Positions 35,951-45,954 of a stretch of 64,000 nucleotides of DNA are shown here, piece by piece. A program made the translations under genes and the position numbers. Below the pieces are notes generated by a model. The model saw only the letters and a list, made by a program, of their open reading frames with translations, was not told the DNA's origin and did no database searches. The stretch lies in NCBI GenBank assembly GCA_037043455.1, contig JAWPHD010010984.1, positions 1 to 64,000 on the forward strand, given 5' to 3'. Positions within the stretch are counted from its first letter, which is position 1. The number at the start of each line of letters is the position of its first letter. Origin of the DNA: Cyrtodaria siliqua. Its lineage: Eukaryota > Mollusca > Bivalvia > Adapedonta > Hiatellidae.

Positions 35951-35959
35951 TTACGCCAA

Positions 35960-37505
35960 TTGGGCTAAACGTAGTTGGATGTTGTCCATTTAAACCAACT
36001 GGACGTTGAGCATTCAAACCCAGTTAAACGTTTGACATTCAAACCCACTTAAAACCAGATGAACGTTGAATTAGTGACGTTGGACATTCGAAGTTCTGTT
36101 TGACATGGGGCATTCAAACCCAGTTAAACGTTGGACAGTTAAAGTTCAGTTTGACAGTCAAACCCAGTTGGACGTTAAACACTCCAAATATAGTCGGATA
36201 TTGGATATTCAAAGTTCAGTTGGACGTTGAACATTCAAACCAAGTTGATCGTTTGAAATACAAACCCAGGACAGTCCAAGTTTTGTTGTATGTTGGTCAT
36301 TTAAATCCAATTGGACGTTGGACATTCAAACCCTGTTGAAATTTTGGCATTCAAACCTTTATTAGATATTCAAAGTTCAGTAGAACGATGGACAATCAAA
36401 TTAATTTCTACCTTAGATATTCATACCCTGTTGGACGTTTTACGACCAAACCCAGGTAGACGTTGGGGATTCAAATTTCATTTGGACGATTTACATCCAA
36501 ACATCAGGTTGACTTTGGACATTTAAACCTAGTTGAACATTTGCTATTCAATCTTAGCTGGATGTTAGACATTCAAACAAACCCAGTTGAACTGATGACA
36601 ATCTAACCCAGTTAGACGTTGGGCATACACGAAGTTCAGTTGGACGTTGGCAATTTAAACCAAGTTGGACGTTGGACATTCAAATTTCAGTTGGACATTT
36701 AAACCCATTTGTATGCTAAAAATTCTAAATTCAGTTGGACGTCGAACATTCAAACCGAGTTCGACTTTTGACATTCACAGTTCAGTTGGACGTTGTACAA
36801 TCAAACCAGATTGAACGTGACACTAAATCCCATTTGATCATTTTACACTCAAATAAAGTTGAACGTTAGGCATTTAAATTCAGTTGGACGTTGGACATTC
36901 AAACCCAGTTGAACATTGACAGTCATACCCAGCTGGACGTTGGAGATTCAAAGTTCAGTTGGACATTCAAACCAAACTGGACTTTTGACATTCAACCAAA
37001 GTTGGACGTTGTATTTTCAAATTTCAGTTGAACGCTGGACATTCAAATTCATTTGGATCTTGGACATACAAACCCAGTTGGCCATTGCACGTTCAAACCA
37101 AATTAGTCTTTAAACTTTCAAAGGTCATTTGGACAATGAACATTCAAATTTCAGTTGGATTTTGGACATTCAACTCAGATAGACGCTGGACATTCAAACC
37201 CAGTTGGATATTCAAAGACGTTGGATACTCAAACCCAGATGATCGTTGGACATTCAAAATACAGTTGGACGTTGGATAATCTAAGTTCAGTTGGGCGATT
37301 GATATTCAAACCCATTAGGACCTTCAAAGTTTATCAGTCAAACCCAGTTCGACGTTGCATATTAAAACCCAGTTAAACATTGGAAATTCAAATCCATTTT
37401 AGATGTCGGGCATTTAAGCCCAGTTGAACGTTAGACATTCAAATTCCAGTTGGACGTTTGACATTCAAATACAGTTGTACGTTGTACGTATGACATTCAA
37501 ACCAC
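35960..37505. repeat. 26-bp minisatellite, about 58 copies, copy 2
   Basis: Mate of 20700-22490. The same unit and many shared variant runs, for instance AACATCAGGTTGA then TTTAAACCTAGTTGAACATT. It is shorter than copy 1 because several runs of units are missing. Confidence 0.93.
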
Positions 37506-38050
37506 GCTAATTATACTGCTATTTTCCCATTTTTGTAATATCTCAAATAGCTTTAAATGTCTCATGGAGAGAGTCACAGAATGATAGTCTTTTTTGTAAT
37601 GTCACCCGAGTATAATTACTGTCTTACGATTGTGAAGTCGGTGCAAGATTCTAATTATGTATTGGGATGTCCTATGCTAAACAGTGTGTGTATACACACG
37701 CAAATGAAAATCAGTGAGCATTCACTAAAATGACACAGTTTGCACAACTTTCTGAAGATGATTTGAAGTTTGATCGTGAGTTCACAGCTGAAGATTCCGA
37801 AAGAACAAGGTTAACAAACATTCACTGTCACCCTCACAGGGTTGTAATATGTGCATACTACCGTGACCAATGTATATCACATTTAGGTCATTAATTTTTA
37901 TTATTTGTTTTAAGAACCATCAATACAGAGAATAGCTGTAGGAGGAAGGGAAGAAAAAATAAATAAACTATCAAATTCCCTTTGGAAAAATAAAATACCT
38001 AATTTCGTTTTGTCGGAGGAGGGTTCGTAAAACGAATTATCAAAATAATA
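37506..38050. other. Non-coding, with one short unexplained open frame
   Basis: ATG at 37730 opens 54 codons starting MTQFAQLSEDDLKFDREF. This loosely resembles the N-terminal start of tyrosine-recombinase-like (DUF3504/Crypton-derived) proteins, but no following domain is found. I do not call it a gene. Confidence 0.25.
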
Positions 38051-38355
38051 TTGGCCTTATTACAACCATGACTTTTGTATACCACATTAATTATAACCAT
38101 GACTTTATATGAATATCATATTCATTACTACCATGATCAATGTATACCAAATTACTACCATGATCACTTTATAACACTTTATACAACACATTTACTACCA
38201 CCATTGCCAGTGTATACCACATTTATAATTGCCATGACTAATGTATACCACATGTATTACTACCATGATCTATGTTCGTCACATTTATAACTGCCATGAC
38301 TAATGTATACCACATGTATTACTACCATGATCTATGTACATCACATTTATTACAA
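38050..38355. repeat. Minisatellite of about 35 bp, often doubled
   Basis: Units combine TACCATGAC or TACCATGATC with AATGTATACCACAT and TTATTAC. A single outlying unit is near 37858-37885. Confidence 0.8.
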
Positions 38356-39340
38356 TCATGAATACTATCACTGTCTTCTGCAATTCATTTCAGCTGGAGA
38401 TTTCGATACACTTCTGAGCAGAGGTTGTGGATGTAGCCAGATTGTGGTTAAAACATTTCCATGTTGAATCCAATGGCTGATGAAGTAGATCTACATTTAT
38501 CAAATAGACTGAAGAGGGAGCCAGATTATTTCTTTCCTCTATTTGGACTCGCCGCCAGATTTTATTTTTCCAATAATGTGAGAGAAGACTGGATTATTTT
38601 TATTCAACAATTTGAGGGACTGTTTACTTTTTTCCCCTCAAGTCAGAGCCAGGATTTTCAGCAATTCAAGGGCCAGAATATTTTTTCAGGAAAATTCCCA
38701 GCCCCCCGCCCACCCCCCACCCACAGAAATCAAAAAAGAACGAAGAATAAATGAATGATAGTGACTGGTGATGATGATCAATAATTCCCATGAATACCTA
38801 AAATACGGGCATCTAGTTTTCACTTATAATAAAATTTACTAATAATCAAATCTTTGAAAAAATAAGAAGAAGCAATGTAACTTCAGAATTGTATTTAATT
38901 ATTTAAAGTCAACACGATACTGGATAAATATATTTAATTAAGCTTCATATCCCTCGCCACTATTTAAAACATATAATTTACTAGGAATTAACACATATTA
39001 CTGCGAAAAAACTTAGTAGTGTGTGTGTGTGTGTGTGTTTAGGATAAGTTTGGGATGTGGTGGGGAGGGGACAGTGCACCTTAATAAGGTGAAGGTGTTT
39101 GTAATTGTGCGGGACTCGAGTTTTACACGCCCCAAAAATATAATGAATTATAAATAATAAGAAGATAATGTTGGCCATTAACTATCGTGAAAGGTAAAAT
39201 AGAACATCTGAACAATCATTTTGTTATTTTCATCACAAGTATTATTGTATACATGTTTTCATTTGAGAAAGACCTGCAATTATCGTCATGTTTTTAAGTG
39301 GGCATGTCCAAATACACAGTATGGAGTAATACTTAATCTT
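38356..39340. other. Non-coding sequence with a GT microsatellite
   Basis: A 97-codon open frame at 38461 follows a possible acceptor (TTTCAG at 38388-38393), but its translation has no recognisable domain and ends in a proline/lysine-rich tract made by low-complexity DNA. (GT)n at about 39019-39038. Confidence 0.4.
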
Positions 39341-39630
39341 CCGTCTATGCTGAGAGACTATACGATAGTTGACATTCTTGATAATACCCCAAACCCCAGA
39401 ATTGTGAGTGAGTGTTTTCATAGCAGCCCATCCCCAGACAAATGCCCCTCTTTTTTGTTACAAAGACAGTTGAAATTTTATAATGAACATGTCATAATCT
39501 CAGGTGACATGACGTCCAGGATACAATATATTGAGTATTAATCTTCATTTAAGGCCAGTTGGCATTCCTGGCAATACCCCAAACGTTCCAGCTTTGGGTG
39601 TTTTCATAACAATCTTTGTGGGCATATAAA
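39340..39630. repeat. Degenerate direct repeat of about 80 bp
   Basis: 39360-39430 and 39545-39610 share a TTGACATTC/TTGGCATTC stretch, then AATACCCCAAAC and GTGTTTTCATA. The 106-codon frame over the first copy is not conserved in the second, so it is not coding. Confidence 0.55.
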
Positions 39631-39840
39631 CTTAATCTCAGCAATGAAGATACCACACCTAATTCGCAGAGCCGTCGAGAAGATGATAGAAACAGCAACT
39701 ACAACAACTACCAATATGACTGGATAAGTAAATACATTCGGGTTTAGTATGTTAACTCTAATGGAAAAAAATGAAAACTAATCATTTTGTAATATGCTAA
39801 ATAGCCCAATCCACGGTTTAAACACTAATAGGCTATTTTA

Positions 39841-40384
39841 TCACATAACATGGATTCTGGGAGTGTAATAAAGCCATGACTTATGTCTTGTAATACACTA
39901 GTGTATTACAGATGCAAATGAGGGCCGAATCACTGTGTTTTTATACAGTAAAACATTTAATCCTAGTTGTTTGCATGGTATATCATACGATACGTTCAAA
40001 CACCTTAACTTGTTATCATTATTTGAAATCTAACTTCATAGTAACGTTAAATTTGGTTAAAGGTGTTGTATTATTTATAGGGCGAACGCATTTACAGCCG
40101 CGTAACGTAGCCTGTCATGTAAAAAACAAAACGACGTCATAATTTCTTTTACAAATTGCCGCCGTATATAAGGTAAATTGACAACATTGAAGTGAAACTA
40201 TCACGTCGTCGGTGTGTTATGTGATAAACATAATCTTACATTCGTGACTGTGTATTATTGACTTTAATAAACGCGTTGGATAAAAAGATAGGCTACTCGT
40301 CATAGCCTCGTATCCAATCATTTTATCCAACTCTTTTATTAAAATCAATAATACACAGTCACTCATGTAAGATCCTCTATATAA
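39841..40384. mobile_element. Hairpin element A with rims shared with 58669-58947
   Basis: The left rim is TCACATAACATG followed by GGGAGTGTAATAA and the perfect 20-bp palindrome GTAATACACTAGTGTATTAC (39890-39909). Near the right end is a hairpin of about 137 bp (40235-40371), with arms of about 60 bases that include GACTGTGTATTATTGA on the left. The right rim is ACTCATGTAAGATCCTCTAT (40361-40380). The 58.7-kb locus has both rims but a different stem. No coding; class unknown. Confidence 0.6.
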
Positions 40385-40583
40385 GACAGTATAGATTATG
40401 CATTAAAATATGAATCATTCCGACTCCGTCCACATATATATGATCAGTAGACACATTAAACATAGTTCATACAATTACATATAATCAGTATAAATGCAGT
40501 GTGAATACAAACCTATTTTCTTCTCTTTAAACAATATCGGTATATGAACAGAACAGAACAGAACATATATTTTATGTATGTTT

Positions 40584-41182
40584 CATCGCTTAAGTAATGG
40601 TGTGAACATACGCAGTCCTTATAACAGTATGTTCCACCTACATGTGAAAGGCAAGAAGGCCAGGTTGAAATAAGTATGGGAAAATAATGACACATAAAAC
40701 ATGATTTGATCGAACAATGGGCATTTTATTTATAATGCCATAAAACATTATTCTATTATACCCGCACTATATAGCCTAGTTTAAAATATCTCGTTATATT
40801 CAACGATATATCACGGTAACGTTTGCAACGTTAGGCGAATAAGCAAGTCAATGCGGAAGATATCACTGTAACGTTTGCAACGTTAGGAGAGTAAGCAAAG
40901 CAATGCGAAAGATTTCGTGTGCGTTATCTTCACATTTTCGGGGTATTAGAATAGAAATAGAACATCGTTTACGGTGAATTATTTGATTGCCGTTCAATTG
41001 TAAACCGGGCTCGTGAAATTATTGTTTACAATTGAACTCCAAGCAATGATATATTACACGATAATTCACCGTAAATTTTGTTCTATTTCTTAATATACAG
41101 AAGATATTTATTGAAAATGAACGGCTTAATAAGTATTACAGTGTAATTATTTTTTCATATCTGGGCGAAAGAAAAACGCCAT
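40584..41182. repeat. Direct repeat flanking the Penelope-like fragment, left copy (interrupted)
   Basis: 40584-40752 and 41090-41182 together match 42728-42981: GTAATGGTGTGAACATACGC, GAAAGGMAAGAAGGCCAGGT, ATAATGACACATAAAACATG, then CTTAATAAGTATTACAGTGT. Between the two parts lies 40753-41089, which holds a two-copy tandem repeat (TAACGTTTGCAACGTTAGG, about 40835-40915) and a hairpin at 40950-41090 (AGAAATAGAAC against GTTCTATTTCT). Confidence 0.8.
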
Positions 41183-41519
41183 ACTAATTGTACTGGTGTA
41201 AAAAAATAAACAAAAAAATACAGTAAAGACATACATGTATGACCGTAAAATTAATCTGTGACAGTAAACATAATTGTCGTCTGTAACTAAAATAAAGTAT
41301 AGACAATAAACATAAATGACTATGAAGGCACAATCAATACTAAGAAAACAACACAAAAAATACTGCAGATGAGGTGGAATAGAGGTGGAGGTAAAAATCC
41401 AAATAATCTCGTGAGAAGCCTTCCTTGCAGAATAATCAGAACCAAAGTGAGTTAGGAAGATAAAGATTGATTCTAACCGAACATGTGATAAATTGGAAGT
41501 GTTTGATTGGTTGTGCCTT
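41183..41519. other. Non-coding linker before the Penelope-like fragment
   Basis: AT-rich, no gene. Confidence 0.4.
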
Positions 41520-42660
41520 AATATACAACAACATGCGTTATTTCTACAACCTTCGGATTAATAAAGAAAATATATCTGATAATAACGCTTCTTTTCTTGA
41601 TTTAGATCTCTCGATTGAAAATGGTAAAATAATTAGCAAAATCTACGAGATGATTTTAATTTTGACATTTTAATTATCCCCACTTGGATGGGGCTGTTCC
41701 CCGAGCAACTTCTTATGGGGTGTATCTGTCTCAACTTATTCGTTTTTCTAGAGCTTGTACTCGAGTTGAGGACTTTAATATTCGTAATCTTTGTATAACT
41801 AAAAAGTTACTCAATCAGGGTTACCGTTACCATAAACTTCGTAAAACCTTTGCACAATTTTATTATCGTAACTCTGATCTTCTTTCCAAATATAAATGTA
41901 ATTTAAGGACTCTTCTGCGACAAGGACTATCACAACCTGACTTCTATGGTGATGTGATTTATAAACTTCGTAAGATTCTTGGTCATGATCACTTTCATAC
42001 TATCTTTGTTAAACTTGTTAAAAAGTTTATTAAAAGAAGTTATGACCCTATCATTTTGCAACGTACTGCATGCTTGGTGGTGGACCCTTTTACAGTTCAC
42101 CAATATACTTTCCTCTTTAATTGTACGATGACCGGACATGCTGTGGACCCTACGATGACGCCTACCTAAAGCCCATTCGGACGGTGGCGTTTGATGTTTG
42201 TCCATGATCTTTCTTGTCGTGCCCTTAATGGTGTATTCTCTTACTGCTCTGGCTTCTACCAAGTCATTGAGTACCTTCATTGTGGCTTTCTAGGCTATTG
42301 TTTTTTTGTATTATATTTACACGAGCATATTTGTGTTTTACTTATATTGCCTATTGATGCTGCCTTGTTGGTTAGAGATTAGATCATGGCGGGGATTTCT
42401 TTATTTACACTGTCCTGTTTTAATGGGATGACAGTAGGGTAAGTGTGAGGTTTGGTGCACCCTAGAACCGGTTTAAACACCCAGTGGCTTACTATGACAC
42501 TGACCGTTCCAAGGCGGTATCCCCATTGTCCACCCTTTTGTGTTTGTGATGTCGTTTACTTTTATTATTGTTTGTTTCTGTGTTTTGTGGTTGACTGTCC
42601 TCCTTGAATGCTACTTTCCCTGTCCGATCTTTTTATATTTCTTTTTTTAGATACTTCTTT
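41520..42660 (+). mobile_element. Penelope-like retroelement fragment: C-terminal coding part and 3' tail
   Basis: The decayed coding part is followed by a 3' non-coding region whose distal half (from GGCGGGGATT at 42386) recurs alone at 2284-2560. The 5' end is truncated, so the catalytic palm is missing. No GIY-YIG endonuclease is seen. Confidence 0.65.
41528..42169 (+). pseudogene. Reverse-transcriptase C-terminal remnant, Penelope-like
   Basis: Starts with FYNLRINKENISDNNASFLD and LDLSIENGKIISKIY, the segment after the RT core in which a FLDL-x-I-x-NGK pattern is typical of Penelope-like enzymes. Two frame changes between about 41640 and 41690 lead to LDGAVPRATSYGVYLSQLIR, then a basic helical tail with GYRYHKLRKTF and LLRQGLSQPDFYGDVIYKLR, ending LFNCTMTGHAVDPTMTPT and a stop at 42167-42169. 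Similar tails are frequent in bivalve, coral and fish genomes. Dead because of truncation and frameshifts. Confidence 0.7.
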
Positions 42661-42727
42661 TTCTAGATACATATTCGCATTAACATAAATATTTGTATGC
42701 AGGCATAAAATTCATTTATGTATAATA

Positions 42728-42981
42728 TCCTTAGTAATGGTGTGAACATACGCAGTCCTTGTAACAGTATGGTCCACCTCCATGTGAAAGGAAAGAAGGC
42801 CAGGTTGAACTTAGTATGGAAAAATAATGACACATAAAACATGGTTTGATCGGGAAATGGGCATTTATTTATAATGCAATAAAATATTAATATACAGAAG
42901 TTAGTTTTTTGAAAATTAACGACTTAATAAGTATTACAGTGTAATTATTTTTTCATATTTGGGCGAGGAAAAACGCCACAC
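42728..42981. repeat. Direct repeat flanking the Penelope-like fragment, right copy (uninterrupted)
   Basis: Matches the two halves of 40584-41182 without the middle insert. Confidence 0.8.
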
Positions 42982-43194
42982 GGAAGCATCGCACAGGTGA
43001 CAATTTGGCCTTCAGGGTATGAACATGGTACTATAACAATATATACATTGGTGTAATATCACTCAATAAATACAGATAGTAAACATTAGTGAAACATAGA
43101 TAATGTTAGTTCTAATTGATGAATATTCTACGGATGAACACCGTGTTGGCATATACCGCAAAAATCCTCACCATAACTGAGATCTCACAGACTA
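42982..43194. other. Non-coding sequence
   Basis: Nothing recognised. Confidence 0.4.
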
Positions 43195-43395
43195 GCGGTG
43201 AAGCAACTTGCTGTCTCATACCGCCAAGTGTTCAAGACAAACGGTGAAACAACTTACTGTCTCATACCGTCAAGTGTTCAAGACAAACGGTGAAACAACT
43301 TGCTGTCTGTCTCATACCGTCAAGTGTTCAAGACAAACGGTGAAACAACTTGCTGTCTCATACAGCCATGTATTCAACACTCAGGGTGAAATGAA
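43195..43395. repeat. 50-bp minisatellite, four copies
   Basis: Units contain CAACTTGCTGTCTCATACCG, TCAAGTGTTCAAGACAAACG and GTGAAA; the third has an extra TGTC. Confidence 0.92.
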
Positions 43396-43650
43396 TTGAT
43401 GTCTCATATAGACAAGTATCTAAAATTAATAGAAAAAGGTGTGCCACCCAAAGATCTAAACAATCAAACTCTGATACCAACTTAAGTAGAAGCAATAGCA
43501 AACAATGTGTATTACATCGTCATACAAAATCATGGTTTCAATGCATGCATGTAAACAAATATAATAAAGTTGACAGTATATGCGGCTGTATGAAATTCAA
43601 TATGCAAATATGTTGACTCTTGAATTTCTAAATAACCTACATGTATACTG
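43396..43650. other. Non-coding sequence
   Basis: No feature recognised. Confidence 0.4.
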
Positions 43651-43734
43651 TATTGATGAGCCGTTAAACAAAATTCAATTCAATTAAATTTCCATATTTA
43701 ATCATTGTTTCTCCACTCAGTTATAATAATACTT

Positions 43735-43793
<59 letters not shown>

Positions 43794-44185
43794 GTGCGGC
43801 TCTAAATAAGCTATAATGTGTTCATTAGCCGTCATACAATATTAAATTCCAATAAATTTTCTAATTTAAACATTATTTAACCACTCAGTAAGCTATAATA
43901 CCACTAACCACTTACCACTCTCCCTGATGTCTAGACATCTGAAGCGGCTCTAAATAGCCTGTAATGTGTTGATGAGCCATCAAACAATATTAAATTCAAT
44001 TCAATTTTCCAATTTAGTCATTATTTCACCCCGCAATACGTTATAATACCAATTTCCACTCTCTCTGGGGCGACCCTAAATGTCCTATTATGTGTGGATG
44101 AGCCGTTAAAGAAGATTCTATTCAATTCAATTTACTCATTCAGTAAATGTTTTATCCGCCCAATACGTTACAATACCATCATACA
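43650..44185. repeat. Degenerate tandem repeat of about 165-190 bp, with a CT microsatellite
   Basis: Four units share TGATGAGCCGTTAAACAA-like sequence, TTCAATTCAATT, a CACTCAGTAAGCTATAAT-like piece and CCACTCTC. In the first unit the CTCTCT end has grown into pure (CT)n at 43738-43791. The GAGCCGTTAAA/ATTCAATTC string resembles 3' ends of LINE-type repeats. Confidence 0.75.
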
Positions 44186-44214
44186 CTTTATCATATAATG
44201 TTGAGACACTCCCT

Positions 44215-44420
44215 GCGGACACAATGGCCTTGCCGACACCATGGCCTCCTACGTCTAGGTCATAGTATCCACGGACACCATGGCCGGTGCAGACACCACG
44301 ACCTCCTACGCCTAGGCCATAGTATCCGCGGACACCATGGCCGGTGCGGACACCATGGCCTCCTACGCCTAAGCCATAGTATCCGCGGACACCATGGCCG
44401 GTGCGGACCCATGGCCTCCT
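44215..44420. repeat. GC-rich minisatellite of about 58 bp, three to four copies
   Basis: Units read CATAGTATCCGCGGACACCA, TGGCCGGTGCGGACACCATG and GCCTCCTACGCCTAGGC. It is far more GC-rich than its surroundings. Frames of up to 113 codons on both strands are repeat artefacts. Confidence 0.9.
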
Positions 44421-44850
44421 TACTACAAGGTGAACTTCGGTTCCACATTGCTGTCTACAGGGCCACGCCAGCCACATGAACTATCTACAGGAACGTGTTG
44501 AAGTATATACAAGAAAGAAGATCCGCGGACGTGTAAGCAACAGTCGGTTACTGTGTCTGCCCTACAGCGTCACTTATCCTTGCAACTCTACTCACGCCCA
44601 CTAAACATGCATGGATGCAAACAAACAAATTTTGTAACATATTTAGTAAATCTACATATGCACAAACGCATACCTTTATATAATTCATTTTGAAACAAAA
44701 TTACCTCAATAGAAATTAAACATTAAACATACATAGGAACAAAACTATGTTTGTGACAACCTTGATGAGCAAATCTTGATTTGCTATTTCAGCTCGCCCT
44801 TATTGATAATCTTAGCTATGTACTCAAAGCGTTCACACTTAAAATCAATA
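44421..44850. other. Non-coding sequence
   Basis: No gene or repeat supported. Confidence 0.4.
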
Positions 44851-45628
44851 TTTTTACCGTAACTGATAAGAAGAAACACATATTATTAACGGGACTGGGG
44901 ACGATCTGGAAGAATAAATGTTGTCAATCTAAAATAATGAGTTGCATTTGCATATTCAATGAACATATGTACTAATTAAACTAGGCCCCATAACTAATCG
45001 ATTTAGCTGAAATCTGGACGACTCCGTTAGTTTTTGGTACATTGATCGTTTATATTAATTCATAATTGTTTGTGTTATTAACTCCACGAGTGTTTGATAT
45101 GTACCATTGCAGCAATATAATACCCATAAAATTTAACAACAAAAACGCACCGAGTCGTCTTAATTTCCCGTCCTAACATGTTCATAAATAATTCTACCAA
45201 ATACTATCCGAGATCGCCTCCAGTCCCTTTAAGACTACTAAATAGTTTGCCAAATTATTACAACAGTAAGCAAATAAGACTCACTCGGTTGTTGTAATTC
45301 AGAAAATGGAAAGAGCATAATTATACAGAAGCGTAAATGTCGCCGTTTTAAACTGAAAGAGGAGTAGATACCATGTTATGTGTGTGACCATTGCCGAAAG
45401 TGCTTTTACCTTCAGAAGTGTTGTAACAATATGTTCTTATTCCAAATTGTATCTGTAGAAATGCATGGATTTAAACAAAATTGATTAAGCAAGGATTTAA
45501 GATACGTGTAAGTATTTTTTTCTAGATCGTTTTATGATTTAAATCTGTCGAATTATATACTATTATGTTTGCATCTGCTTGAAAGATTTAATTATTTCAG
45601 TGTATGTTTAACCTATACTGACCTAGTT
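44851..45628. repeat. Duplicated non-coding block, copy 2 (mate at 3087-4330)
   Basis: Same landmarks in the same order as copy 1. It has only about one 42-bp unit (45210-45250) where copy 1 has about nine. Confidence 0.8.
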
Positions 45629-45699
45629 TTAGCTCTACTCGTCAAAGACCAGCATGGCTAATAAAGTAGCAGTCGCTGTCGGCGTGTGCATTAACAGCA

Positions 45700-45949
45700 G
45701 TATGTAGTCATATATTCAGCTAGATAGTGTATGCATTTTGTATTTTTCATAGTGGTCACGTAAACATGAGCAAGCAAAAAACAATAACAACAACTAGCAA
45801 AACTGATTCTTTTATTGTTTTAAATGACCGGCCTTAGCTCTACCGAAGACTGTAAACCAAAATTAAGGTATGCTGTCCAGCGCTGAAGAAACGACAAATT
45901 GGAAAAGCAGTTTAGTAACCCTATGTGGAAATTAATTGTGGTGTGAGAT
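45700..45949 (+). mobile_element. Right part of a CTCACACC-ended element, abutting the 34-bp array
   Basis: Contains TGTGTATGCATTTTGTATTT-like and GGTCAC blocks shared with 16600-16635 and 48395-48430. It ends ATTAATTGTGGTGTGAGAT at 45949, the complement of the terminus at 61395. Confidence 0.55.
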
Positions 45950-45954
45950 CTGAA

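Noticed and set aside
38461..38754. 97-codon frame after a possible splice acceptor
   Set aside because: Low-complexity proline/lysine tail, no domain and no matching upstream exon.
39221..39541. 106-codon frame
   Set aside because: Overlaps a degenerate direct repeat whose second copy does not preserve the frame.
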